64,000 nucleotides of DNA from Gymnorhina tibicen (Eukaryota > Chordata > Aves > Passeriformes > Artamidae). The DNA lies in contig VXAZ01002108.1 in the NCBI GenBank assembly GCA_013399875.1, positions 1,060,120-1,124,119 of the forward strand. Reading direction: 5' to 3'. Under the pieces are notes generated by a model that saw only the letters and a program-made list of their open reading frames with translations, did no database searches and was not told where the DNA came from. The translations under genes were made by a program, and so were the position numbers. Positions 51,204 to 64,000 of the stretch are shown here, one piece after another (position 1 is the first letter of the stretch; each line of letters begins with the position of its first letter).

Positions 51204-54200
51204 ATTCCTCTCTTACAATCCTTCTCACCACGCACTAGAAAGCTCCCTGCAGTGCTCTCAGGAAATGAGAGATGACTTGTGAAAATCTCAGATTTCGGTA
51301 ATATGTACATACAAATATTTAAATAATTTAAATCAGTGGGATTCTAACACACTGACTTTTGCGCAGCTTAAAACTTCAAGAACATGATATAGCCTCCAGT
51401 AAATTACACCACTCTTACTCCAAAGATGTAACTTCTGGTGTAACTTACTCCAAAAGATGCTGATGCTTGAGCTCTAAAAGAATACTGCAGCTAATTGAGA
51501 GATACCCTGTAATTTTGTGGGGGACCTGTGGAGAAATGCATTTACTTGAAGGGTTATTCCACAATGAGACCAGTGAAGCCATGAACAAAACCATCCTGTG
51601 ATCCCCTTTAAAAAGGTAAGGTCAACACATTCATTTCTCAGTTCGTTAAACCACACTCTCAGTAGCATTTTTTAAAAGCTGTGTTGATGAGCTCAGGCTA
51701 ATTCAAATGACAACGGGAGAAGAGCCAAAGACAAGTTTGAAACCAAGGAATGGCCTGACCTTGAATAACTGCTTGGCTCTGTCAGAAACGGGCTGGACTA
51801 GCAAAGGAGCAAAAACCAAGGGAAACACATAACGTCCCCCGTTGTACACGAGATGGACAATACAAAAACAACTCATTGATTATCTCATTACTTTAGCACT
51901 TGTCCTCCTCATCCAGCAAAAAGAAAGGTTACGCTTGGGACAGCTCAGTCTTTCATGAAAGGGAAATCAAATAGGATTTACCATTTCTTTAATGTAAGAC
52001 TGACTCTCATAATGAGGAGGAGGGGACTATGATCCTGGGAAAGCTTTTCTCATTAAACTGTCAATTCTGTGTTTCTAAAAAATTGATTAATTGAGGTACA
52101 TGTTGATGATCCTGTGAATTTTAACAACTTTAAGTCAATTACACCAGCATCCAGGCACAGAGTTTCAGTATTGATGCTGGGATGTTATCTTTTACATCTC
52201 AGTGAAATAAAGTCTGGAAAGCCAAAGCCAGAAGGAACAGCTTAAAATGTGAGAATGCAAAGGGCAGAGCTCTCCATGTCTCTGTCATGAACCACAATGT
52301 TGTTTAAAGCATTTTGTGATAAAATACTAGAAGTTGAAATCATGAATAAGTATTACTTCTCAAAGCTTAGAATTATTATGGTGGAGACAGCATTTCCTCC
52401 TGCTTTACCTGTGAATCAGGCTACATAACAGGAAGATAAAATGGAAGTTGGCAGCAGAGAAACTCTTGAGCTATTTTTATCTTTTCAAGCAGGAAATTAT
52501 GCAGACTACTACTAGGATAAGGAGTCTCACATGTCCCCATAAGTCCCTGTTTGGGAGGAGTACAGCATTCATATGCCCTAGTAAAACCTAATTGTGGGAT
52601 ATAGGGAAATGAAATTAACAAATCAAGAAAGAAACAGACTGAACCAAACAAACCAAATGAAAAAAAAAGGACCAAAAAACCCTAGAACATCCTAAATCAG
52701 TTTAAAATATCAGAAGTAGTTCAATAAGTTAGACTGAAATGTTTTATTGGTGAGCCCTTGTCTTGTAGTCAGGCACTGTTACATTCTCAGAAAAAAAAAA
52801 ATTTATTTTTTTTCTTTTCCTCTGCTTGCAGCTTCTACCCTTTGAAATTGGGAAGCTGCAATAACAAAAAGCCAGTGCCCTGTTTGTGCATATGGTGTTT
52901 CCAGGGCTGTAGGTAGAGTGAGAATTGCTTTATTCCTCATTAGTTTTGGAACCATACTGCAGCTACAATGACTGAGAAAGACATTTATTTTAATGGAGCA
53001 TAGCCTTTAATGCAACAATTGTATCAAATCATAATGTTAGAAAAGGTTTTGTTGGCTGGTTTTAGTCATTTCTGGCCAGGTCAACGCTTAGGAAATAATT
53101 CTTAGGGAGTGAGCATATAAATTTCCATCTCATTTCAATACTCTACATAAACATGAAAAGGTAATGCTGCGCCCAACTATTTAGGGAAGAAGATAACATA
53201 CATGGTTTTTAGAGAGAGACTGACAATTCTCTTCATTCATTCACTAAGTTTCAGTGAACATTATCAACTTTTTCTAAATCTGATAAATACAGAGTATACT
53301 GATTTATGTTCCAGACTGGCCACTGCCCCAACATTATTTCTTACATCCATACTTACAACAGTACAGCTGATATTTCAGAGAGAAGAATATACTTTATGTC
53401 AGAGATAAGCCCAGATTTTCTTGCTCTGTATGATTTTGCTACATGTACTTTTTGAGTACTGGCTCTATTGTACTTTTAGTACAAAGACATTCAGTACTTT
53501 CAACCTATATTTAATAGCTCAAAACAAAAGGAGACTAACCGTATTAATACAGAAGTATTAATCTCCTGTTATAATTTTGCAAGGATTGAAGAAAATAATA
53601 TCTGTGAATGTGACATGAATTAAATTACTTTATCACCTTCAGATTCACAAGCCCTAGTTTTGGAGAAAAATAAGGGTTTGTTTTTTGTTTTTTTAATGTT
53701 AAGCGATTTGATTCAAAAAACAGATTTACTTTCCACTTCATCTCTATTTAAGATATATTTCAATATTACTCTGGTTCAACAGCAACCACCAGTCCAGGAG
53801 CTGATTCCTACCCATAAACTGGTGCAAGGTCAGAAGAGACATTAATGACAACCATAATAATAGAGAGGAGTACTCCGTGTTAGTTCAGTGCAGCTCTGCC
53901 TCCCTGCTACAACTGAGCCCAGGAAGCAGCAGCGTTTTTTCACAAGTTTTTTTAAGCCTGTGTTTAATCTTAAGCGATGCCTCTGCAGAGTCATGCTCAT
54001 CAACTGACACTGCACCAGTTTGCAACTGCTGGCTCAGTTAAGACCCAAGTATTATTTTTATCTATTCTCAGAATTCTGCAGGGATTCTATACTATTATTA
54101 TCAGTGTTTCTTAAACAAACAGGTTTTTGAGAGACACTGAAATGGAAGAAAAAAGTATTATTTTTAGTATTAATTGCATTCCACTATATATTAGAATTAT

Positions 54201-54794
54201 TACTTTAAACCCCAAGCTTTTTATTATCCTTTATTTAATGACCAATAAATGATCTATCATATGAACAAATGTCAAGCAGCATCCTCCTTGGTAGTATGGT
54301 TAGACTATTTTGAAGAAGTTTATGGACTTAAAATAGTCTGTCTTGAAGTTATTTTTGATGTAGTGTAACACCTCAGGTTAGTAATACATAGACATAAGCT
54401 GAATGAATCATACAGTATCAACATGAGGATGGTATAAATATGTATTTACTTTAAAAAGTTTTCAATGTATGTCAGAACTTAGATATTTTCATGAATGTAT
54501 GACATTATATTAAAACTATCTTAAGCATTTAACACCAAAGATTTTTAGTGAGTGGTTACTGTGCTGTTACATTATCTACAACCTTCCATGTCTCAGTGGG
54601 AGGAATATTTTTAATTTATTATAACACAAAAGATAAACTAGCAAATACTATATATTAATCATGGCTAACCCTAAGTCAACCTTATGACAGTTAAATTGAT
54701 ATTCTTAAGTTATTGCTTATTATTATGCTCACATTTCTTCCTTTCTCCCCCCAGTGAAGTACTAAATTTTCATTATTTTCTTTTAGATTTAGAG
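51204..54794. other. Unique AT-rich non-coding DNA
   Basis: No gene or transposable element was recognised. An A/T run at 52791-52815 and an A/C-rich patch at 52640-52682 are minor low-complexity stretches. Confidence 0.5.
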
Positions 54795-55671
54795 TGAAAA
54801 ATCATTTAGTTTGGAAAAGACATTAGAGATCAAGTCCCACCACTGAACTAACACTGCCAAGTCCATCCTTAAATCATATTCCCAAGTGCCACATCTATAC
54901 ATCTTTTAAATCCCTCCAGGGACAGTGATTCTACCACTGCCCTGCAGAGCCTGTGACAGAGTGTGACAAATGTTTGGATGTAGACATTTTTCCTAATATC
55001 CAATCTAAACCACCTCTGGCACCACTTGAGGTTATTTGCCCTTGTCTTATTGCTTGTGGTTTGGGAGAAGAGCTTGAGCCCCACCAGGCTATAACCTCCT
55101 GTTGCCTGTTGGGCAGTTGTAGAGAGTGAGAAGGTCCCTCCCAGGCCTCCTTTTCTCCAGGCTGAGCCCTCCCCAGCTCCCTCAGCCGCTCCTCGGCAGC
55201 CCGGTGCTCCAGCCCCTTCCCCAGCTCCGTTCCCTTCTCTGGACACGCTCCAGCCCCGCAGGGTCCCTCTGGCCATGAGGGGCCCGGAGCTGGACACGGG
55301 ATTTGGGGTGTGGCCACGCCAGTGCCCGGCACAGGGGACAGTCACTGCCCTGGTCCTGCTGGCCACACCGTGGCTGGGACGGGCCAGGTGCCATTGGCCT
55401 CTTGGCCGCCTGGGCACAGCTGGCTCGTGTTCAGCCACTGCCAACCAGCACCCCCAGGTCCCTTCCTGCTGGGCAGCTTTGCAGCCCCTCTGCCCCAGCC
55501 TGGAGCACTGCAGGGGTTGTTGTGACCCAAGGGCAGGACCCGGCACTTGCCCTTGTTCAACCTCATCCAGCTGGCCCCAGGCCATTGATCCAGCCTGTCC
55601 AGGTCCCTCTGCAGAGCTTTCCTGCCCTCCAGCAGATCAAGAGTCCCATGCAACTTGATGTCACTTGCTAT
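54795..55671 (-). mobile_element. CR1 LINE, 5'-truncated, with decayed ORF2 C-terminus
   Basis: The longest CR1 copy here, about 880 bases, on the minus strand. At its 5' edge (near 55671) the translation appears to read [12 protein letters not shown], where intact CR1 reverse transcriptase has the catalytic F/YADD-type motif, so that motif looks degraded. Then come [20 protein letters not shown] and [16 protein letters not shown], and after frame changes [41 protein letters not shown] and DVALGNMI. The 3' tail (complement of about 54795-54870) lacks a clean ATTCTATG end. Several frameshifts separate these blocks, so it is inactive. The copy is very GC-rich (55140-55640) compared with its surroundings. 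Confidence 0.96.
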
Positions 55672-58600
55672 TAGTTTTTGCTATTGCTGTTTATTAGTCT
55701 GGATAAATTAAAATCTTTTTAAAGATTTGAATTCTAAATTAGAATCTCTTAAAACTGTACAAAACTCTGCTCACCAAGCCAATTAACACATTTGATTTTT
55801 AATAAGTTATGCCAGTGAGACAGATTCTACAAATATCTACATTTTTAAGCCTCTTTTATTGGATTGTTTCACTGTTGACCTTAGGGACTTTAAAACATCA
55901 GATTAGAGCTTGTGAATTCCAGACTTCTCTTGATAAAATTGGATTCCTCAAAGTTCGACCTGTGGCAATTGTTTTGCTTTGCTTTCTTCCCCAGCGGCAG
56001 CAGTTTTCAGAAAAATGAAATACACAACAGCCAGTGAATGACTGAATGCACCAAATATTGTCACAACAACACTCACATGGTAGGAAATGGATAAAATGAC
56101 AGTTAAAAAGGACAAAAAATGATTTAATGGTATTCATTTTCTTTTCCCTTACCCAATGGATTGTCTGTTGGTTCAACACCTGATGTGAGGCACATTTTGC
56201 TGATAAATCAAAGTGGCTTATATTAATCTTTAAAATGAGAGTTGTTCAAACCTTTTTATACACAATAAGGGTGCTTTTTTTTCCTACAGTGAAGTCTTGG
56301 GGATATGTGAAATACATTTCTGAATGTAGGCTGCACAGCAGAGAGCAATTCAGCAAGGGTTAGATTTAGTTCAGCTGTGCAGCCTAGCAAATCTATTGGG
56401 CACATAAAACTTGGACGCCATGGCATCTGCATTCCCTCTCTGCCCAGGAAATGTGGCTTCTTGCTGCATGCTGAAGCTGCCCCTTTCAGTGATGGCACTG
56501 GGAAGTTGTGCATTTCATCCTCGGAAAAATGCTGTCCTCCCATTATTCAGTACCACTAACAAATTATATTTTGGCCTTTCATCATAGGCTTAGACTAGCA
56601 GAGAATGAGAAAGGTAATTTTACCTCCCTACATTCCCTCACTGTTTTATGTTTATAATTGCTCACCACAGGTTCTTTTCAATTTTTTAAATTACTCCCCC
56701 ATAAAGGTACATCTTTTTCTCACAGAAATCTTTCTCCTCTCTCCATATAAATTTAGGAATTTTTTTTCCTGAATAACCTTATTAAATCACAGCTGAATTT
56801 CCAACATCTGATACCCAGTAGCTTAAAGCTGAAGATGAACTGATTTAGAATACAAATAAACCACACAATTTAATCATGTGAATAATCAAATCTTAGAACA
56901 ATTTGCCTACAGGTGTGCTGAATTCTCCATCACTTGAAGCCTCCAAATCAGCATTCAATTGCTCCTAAAAATATAAGCTCTAAATCAACCAGGAACCACA
57001 TTATACCTCATGCAATAGTTACCGCAGCAGATTCTAGGTGTGTTACACAGCAGAACAGACAAAATGACCATTATATGTCTATTTAACCTTAAAATATTTT
57101 AATAAACCCATATAGTTATTGGGTGGAAAACTAGAAGTAGATGTAAAACAGTAAAACTTCTCTAAGTGATAGCAGAATAGGGAGGCAGTTTGGATAGTCT
57201 CAGTTAAGACCAACAACTCAGAATTCCCCAAAATTTCTTGAAAATACACTATTTTATACTGGCAGAAGTAAAAGCCTCAAATAGAAAAGATCCTCACTGG
57301 TGTTGAGAGACTGGGGTTGGCATGAGGGTTTTCGACAAAGGCAAACCCCCACCTCACAAAGCTGTCTATGTATACCAGCCAGCTTCATTAGCATCCCATG
57401 GAAAGTCACCTAAACCAGGCAATAGCACCGATAAAAATTCTGCACTTTTGTCCTGCATCTTCAAGTAACATCATCCCCTCCAAAATGTCCTTACAAAACA
57501 AGGAAAAGTAAAAGCTGAGAAAATGAGCTTGGTTCTTCCATTCTCATACTCAATATGTTCATTTATTTGTTCTTTAATCCACTAAAAAAACAGCTCTTAA
57601 GCATTCTGGCATCTTTTTTTTTTTTGCAAGTGATGTTTGTCTGATAGACAAGAAAGTGATCAAGAGAGAAAAAAAGCTGAAGTCCTGAGTGCAGTGTTCT
57701 GGAGCACTGTGATAAAAACACATTGGTAAAACATGTCAGGATAAATACAACTCTGAAAAAAATAACTGACACAAGAAGAAGTCTGGAACCTGAGTACATT
57801 TCTCTCATCTCTACCCGTTCCTTTTAATGTATCCTTTTCCCACAGCCTCTAGGAGTCACTGAAGCCACTGCAAGATACTGATTCTGCTACAGAAACATCA
57901 TCAGCCAGACCTTGCAGCAGTGCCAGCAGATTAAATCAATTACTGACTTCTCTAGAAAACTACAGATCTGTTTTCCTATAGGTTTTGAAATCAAAACCAA
58001 ACAAAATGAAACCCACTGCAGGGGCAAAACTTGGAATATGAAGCTTAAAATCAGAACGAATGTCGTATTTGTGAAGTTTTCAGGTTATAACCATCACTCT
58101 GGTAATACGATTTAAGTGAGCGAGCCATATATAGGAACACTTGCATTTCTGAACAGCACCATGTCTGAGGGGAAGATGTGGTTATATGAGTTTGGATGCC
58201 TCTGAATACATTTTCACAAGAGTCAAAGATAATGCTGATAGCAAAGAAAAGCTATCAGAATATCATTGTTTGCAAGGAGAAGAAAGTTTGTGACACTTAA
58301 GAGTGTATTTAGCATCACAGACTATTCAACATTTTACTTTTAATAAATCAAGGCCATCCCTGATTACACTGGGCACACACAGATTACATTTAGTACCAAG
58401 TTGTGTCTGAGGCCATTCACCATTCTTACAACTCTGACTTAGGAAGCCAGAAGGAGACACTGTAGGGATTTAGGAGATATCCCATGCTTCAAAATTTGTC
58501 ATAGAAGACAAATTTATTGCAATAAAAGCATTAAAATAGTTCATAAGAGAGAGACAAAGTTCTTTAATTAAGATGTGGCTCCCTGAAGCTCTCCTGTATC

Positions 58601-61600
58601 TTATATTTTAAACAGAAAGCACAGAAAAAGTTGGTTTTATTATTTTTATAAATAAAAATTACATATAACCCTCTAGCCAAATTCTCAAAGCAGTAAACAT
58701 GTCCTGTGTAATCAGCACTGCTTTCGGAAGACATTCCAGTATTAAGAACAGACAGTAAGATAGTTAAGACAGTTTGGAGGCTGCCACCTCTTTATCAAAG
58801 TATAAGGGCATAATCCTAACCAAAGTTTAACTTCTGTTGCAAGTGAATGCCAAGGTACAGAATATTTTATCAAACCTATTTGTCCTAGATCAGTCAATCT
58901 AAGTGATTCTTCTCTTGTCTTGGTCTTGCCTGAACTCAGGCGAGACTGTCCTCTCTTCCTACTTGTTGGTGGAAAATTTGGCAGCTGTTTTTCTGTGTCT
59001 CAGACAACAGAGAACAAAAAATATGTGTTTTTGAGGTTAACTTTCACACTTTTGGAATACACCAAATTTGAAAAATAGGCATGCAAATGACAATTTTCTT
59101 TTGCAGATCAGCTAGATAGCAAATAGAGGTTATATCTGCTAAAATGAATGTATTCTTTTTCCTCTATTGAAATAAAACAACCTTCATTTTCTATTTTTCA
59201 GAACTAGTGTATTCTGCAAGTAGTGTTCAATCCAACAAATCACTTGAACTTATGCTAACACGTAAATTGACTTTCACGGGGCCACATTTGTTATTAGACC
59301 TGTACTTATTTTACTGGGTACTGATATTGTCACTGTATTACTTCACTGCTCCATATGCACCTCCCAGGCATGTCACAATCATGGTCATACTTAATTCAAC
59401 ACGTATCAGTAAAGCAGCACCTGATACATATGTTCAATAAAGACGTAAATGTAAAATATCATGCCAGGACATTTGTTTTATTGGAAAAATTTTTGCAGAC
59501 ACCCATATTAGGACCAATCCAATATCCATTTATTCTTAAGAAATCAAGGGTGTACACTCATCCTAGGCTACAGAAAAATTCAGGTGATGGAGGACACCTA
59601 GGTGTCAAGTTTCCCATGCAGGAAACTCCATTCTCTAAAGTCTTTGAAGGACTTAAAGGCAAAGCATTTTCTATTACTAGAGATTAAAAAAAATAAGTGA
59701 CTTGAAAACCCTAAAGAAATGTTTAAATTTCTCATTGTAATTCCAAAAATATATTTACTCCTTGAAGTAAGGAATAGTTGTCAGTAGTGCAAGATCAGGT
59801 AAATAGATATTTGACCTGACCAGGAAATCAGCACCGAATCTGATTTTTACATTGACAAAGTTGAAACTGGTAAAACTGGGGTTAAAGAAAGAATGCAAAC
59901 AAAAATGAATTATGTTGCACATAAAAGGTAGTTTCAAAGGGGAAATAAAATATGAGGTATAATTTAATTGGAGTCACTAGACTATGCTCCACATTATACA
60001 TAGTGTTCCTACAATCACTTGTGCAAGTAGGTAAAATTCAATAAAAATGAATAAAGTTTCCCAACAAATTTTAATGCATTTATCTCTTTTACTATGAATC
60101 ATATACAGAAGTTGCACAGGTCTCCCAAGGACCACATTTCCAATTACACCCATCCCAGATAAAGGAATGCATTAAACAGCAGTTTGTTCATCCATTCATT
60201 TACAGTGCTCATTCATTATGAAAAAAGGCACAGCAATTGGATTGAGCCAAATCCCATTTCCATTCTTTTCTGCAGCAAAACCCCCACTTACTGGTTGTTT
60301 CTGTAGTATTTAATTTGCAATAAAGTCAAAGACAAATCTGGGGGGGAAAGGGAATATGTGCCTTCACCAGAGCCAGAGAACTTCCACATCTTTATTAACA
60401 AAGATTAATACATGAAAAGACAGTAATTTCTTCTTTCATGAATATAATGAATGGTTTAGGATAGGAAAAAGTAATCAAAGCACATATATGAGAAACAGAT
60501 AAGCTAAAAATATCAGCACTTAATTTCCACCAGCTTTACTTCTATCCAGCCTCAGCCAAGTCAGTGTTCCAAGACCTCCAACTCCACATGACAACAGGGA
60601 GCTACCAGTAATGGACAATAAATGTTTGCAAGGGGGCATCAAGAAAAGAATAAATATGTGAATATATGCATAAGTAATTTCCTCAGGTGAGGTGGTCACA
60701 AGTTATACCTACCTCTAGCTATTACACAGGGAACATACAAATCAGAGGCTGTTGGATACTAGGGGAAAAAAAGGCCTAATTTAGCAATGGTCAGCTTACA
60801 CCTCCAATTTTGCATTACCAACAAATGATAAATGCCAGTGACACAGGGACTGACTTATGTGCAAATTTTTTTTTATAGTTTTATTTATAAGATTAAAGCA
60901 TTTCCTTTGAGACACTGCAGCAGAGGACTTGGCAATACATGATGCATGAATCATGCAGCACTTTTAAGGGAAATATCTATGTGCCCCTACAGCATAATTT
61001 TGTTAAGAGAGATTTGTTTTAGAATGTAGTGCTGGACTGGACAAGGAAAAACATTATTGGACAATGCTGCCAGCAGCCTACAAGTGTGAAGTGTAAATTA
61101 CATCAGCCCAATTATAAAGCAAACCATTGGATATGTTCTGTCACTGATGTGGCATAGATAAAAAAGAGAGTTTTCTGGCACTAGGAGAGATCTGTTCTGC
61201 ACTTCTCCGCTGTGCACAGAGCACATCAGGGTTGCATCTAATAGGGTCCTGTAGAAAAGCCTTCATAATTATTTTCAGATGGAAACCATTTCTTATTTTA
61301 TGTATTAAATAAAGATCCTTTTTCACCTTCCCATTTACAGGACTGATTTAAACCCCCTGTTTCCCAAGCCACAGCATCTACTGTAGTTCAAGGAGAAGTG
61401 AATCAAAGGTAACATGGGGCTTCTGATTCAGGAATCGTTTTTCAGTGGAGACTAACCACATCTGCATGAATTAAAGTACTAATTAGGTAAACAGCAGTGA
61501 GACAAACTGAAAAAAGTGAAGTGGCATGATTTCATAATACTATCTACATGCACTGTAAAGTAAATCAAAGGATCTCATTTATTAATATTTTATTCATTGT

Positions 61601-64000
61601 TACTTATAAATAGTAAAGAAAACCAGAAAATTTGGTGGACAGAGCGGGTGTTATAAAACAAACTACATAAACCATATATTGCCTCAGGAAAAAAAAAGAG
61701 CAAAACTGAATCTTTAAGTAGTAAAAGATCTACTTTAAAAGTCAGCTCTTTTTGAAGATGCTGAAAATACCAAGAGCTAGTTGTGTGGCAGTGTTCACTG
61801 GATTGAAAGAAAAAATAAAAGAAAGAAAGAAAGAAAGAAGGATGTTTATGAGCAGTGGAGTGCATCAACTGAGCCCCCTTTCCACAGCAGGACCCCTCCA
61901 ACCCACACAGCCTGAGCAGCCTGCCTGGTACCTGAGAACAGCATCATGACACACTTGTGCTTAAGTGTATCTTACACAAAAGTTTCAGATTCATTTTTAG
62001 CTCCTTTTATTTTTCAGAGAGAAGCTTAACTGTTATTTAATCAATTGCAAAACTACTAAAAATCTCTATAAACACAAAAATTTAATATGAGAGTCACCAG
62101 GCTTAGCTTCTAACCACTCTGCAGCCACAGCCCAGTTCCACAACCTTTGATTTTTGAAGCTGGTGACAAATCTTGATATGTCCAATTGTCCTTGAAGTTA
62201 GAGTGAACCAAGCATCTAAGCAAGTGGCCTCATTTTTCAAACCCTCAAATTGTCCTTTTCACCTTTCAGAATCCCCCTGCTATTACCACAGAGCAGATCC
62301 TGACAGACTCTGCTGATGCACAGGAGTTAGCATTTTAGCAAAGCTTTCATGTTCCATGTATGGGTTTGTCAGAATCGCAGTGCCAGGACAGAAAGAATAT
62401 CTCACAGCAGGAGAGGGGGAGGTATTTTGAACCACCACAAAGGACTGCATCAAAGCTTGTCCTTTTCCTAGGCACCAAATTAATGCCATGAAAGAAAAAG
62501 GGAAAAAATAGACCCTCCTTCTCTGAGAGAATGGAGCACTAATAGAGATCTCTGGAAACAAATCACGATTTGGCTTCATGCAAACCTTTGTGGAGATAAT
62601 GCTGACCACGGATCTAACAAGAGGCTGCTGCAGAAATATTGATAAGGCATGGTGGGAGATTAAAAAGATGCAGGAATTCTGCCCCAAGAAATCACTCACT
62701 AATTAGCTGCTGAATTGACGCGTTGGGAAGAAGGTCTGAGATTTAGTGGTACCTTTCCATTGTTGTTGGAATGTCCTATCCCTCCCCCTCATCCCAGTTA
62801 TAATTGAACATTACTCACCAAAAACCAAAATATGCCAAAACCTCAAATACCACCAAACTTCCAGTATCTCAGTATGTTGTCAAACAAGCTTTAAAAGTAC
62901 ACCTGACCACTTCTGGATGTTAAAAATGTAGTAAAGGTGCTCAGTTAAGAAAATATTTCCTGGTCAGAAAGTAAAATTTATGGGAATTTTTAATTATCAT
63001 TTATCTTGCATTACTCTACAATGAGGAGTTAAAAAAAGAACCAACCACAAAGGAAAATTACCCACAAACCTTACAGTGAATTTGAGATGGAAGTTGATTT
63101 CAAAGTCAGGTCTGCTGCTAAGCAATTTCCATGTAAAATCCCATGGCTTTAAGCATTGGGGGGGTTTTTCTGGACATTTGTCTGAGACTGTTTTCTGTCA
63201 CAACCACTCTTACACTGTTGCCCTCTTACTTCCAGCTTTAAGTGACATAGCTGAATGCCTTGGCCCTACACTGGAATGAGTCTCGTTTCCATAACCCCTC
63301 TGACATACTGGAAGAACTGTCAGCATAATAACCAGTATAAACCCCCAAACAAGAAACATTTGTACAGGAGCTTCTAAGTTTTGCTTGCACCTGAGTTTAA
63401 TGGAACAGCAGAACTACTGACATGCATGAATAACCGTGAAGGCAGAAAGTGCTCATGGACAGACTCAACACATGTGGGTCACCACTGAGTTACTATTCCA
63501 CGCATTTGAAACATCCATTTAGTCAGGTATTACGAAAGCTAAATATCACATAACAAACATATAAACATCTATTGGAGGTGAAATACCAGTTTTATATGGT
63601 GTTACTGTTAATTAGCAAAACAGCTTCTTTCAATCTGGTAGGAATTTCTCGGAATTGTTTTAACAAAACAGAATATTTCTATTTAAGCATTTATTTCACA
63701 AATACATGGATTCAAAGGTAAAAAGAAATTGCTTTAATTTTGAATTATGCTTTTGGTATGAATTCCATATAATTTGTCAGAAGTTCTCTTTTTTCAGTTA
63801 ACTTTTAACTTTTTTCTGGGTTGTAAGATACATCTAGAATCAGAGAATTCCCATGGACAAACACTGCCAGACACCCAGCTCACTGCAAGTTACTAATATA
63901 TGTGACCATGCTTTTACCAGGAAATCAGTTGCAGTTCTGAGGGTAGGAGGAATTTTTGCCTGCATTAGGTGCATATTGTTATTTAGCACTGATACTTATA
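55672..64000. other. Unique AT-rich non-coding DNA
   Basis: About 8.3 kb with no recognisable gene or transposable element apart from a short tetranucleotide repeat. The longest frame, 138 codons on the minus strand at 62283-62699, has an ATG but no domain, no signal peptide and no obvious promoter. It is described in the findings. Another, at 59355-59687 (+, 110 codons), is unremarkable. Confidence 0.5.
61817..61838. repeat. (GAAA)n short microsatellite
   Basis: About five GAAA units in a slightly longer purine-only stretch (61805-61843 is almost all A and G). Short and probably only mildly variable. Confidence 0.85.

Noticed and set aside
54869..55585. A 238-codon minus-strand open frame, the longest in the window
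   Set aside because: Its content is decayed CR1 ORF2 C-terminus read across frameshifts, with Gly/Ala/Arg-rich out-of-frame segments between matching blocks. It is not a host gene.
55275..55674. Plus-strand frames of about 120 codons rich in Pro, Ala and Cys
   Set aside because: They are antisense translations of the GC-rich CR1 copy.
1..64000. CRISPR arrays, tRNA, rRNA, U6/7SK-type RNA genes, and full-length retroviral structure with paired LTRs
   Set aside because: No regular spaced repeats, no recognisable RNA gene sequence and no paired direct long repeats were seen on either strand by eye. A covariance-model and repeat-library search would be needed for certainty.

Overview
This window looks like vertebrate nuclear DNA, most likely from a bird. 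The sequence is AT-rich and gene-poor. It has no operon-like layout, no long coding frames and no rRNA, tRNA or snRNA that I can recognise. The clearest lineage marker is four 5'-truncated copies of the CR1 (chicken repeat 1) LINE. Their 3' ends carry the diagnostic tail that finishes in runs of ATTCTATG. This repeat dominates bird genomes and is also found in crocodilians and turtles, so bird is an inference rather than a proof.

Layout: 1-9.5 kb is unique AT-rich sequence with one (AG)n microsatellite at 1187-1231. A possible minus-strand exon lies at 9495-9599. A TATA-type minisatellite sits at 13381-13530. From 13.5 to 27 kb the sequence is unique apart from an A/C-rich tract at 26472-26592, with weak exon-like and enhancer-like segments. 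CR1 copies lie at 27047-27344 (+), 33735-33979 (+), 43161-43244 (-) and 54795-55671 (-). The last is the longest and retains much of the C-terminal part of the reverse-transcriptase ORF in broken frames. A poly-T run interrupted by a 22-base assembly gap is at 51145-51203. The remainder, to 64000, is unique AT-rich sequence.

I find no complete protein-coding gene. A few segments have a good splice acceptor, an open frame and a good donor: 9495-9599 (-), 49207-49369 (-) and 42503-42569 (+). They are offered as low-confidence exon candidates, because short exon-like segments are expected by chance in 64 kb. The window is best read as an intergenic gene desert or the inside of one or more very long introns. 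I saw no convincing sign of a new biological system. The most useful leads to check are the minus-strand exon candidates and a few AT-rich segments that resemble conserved non-coding elements.
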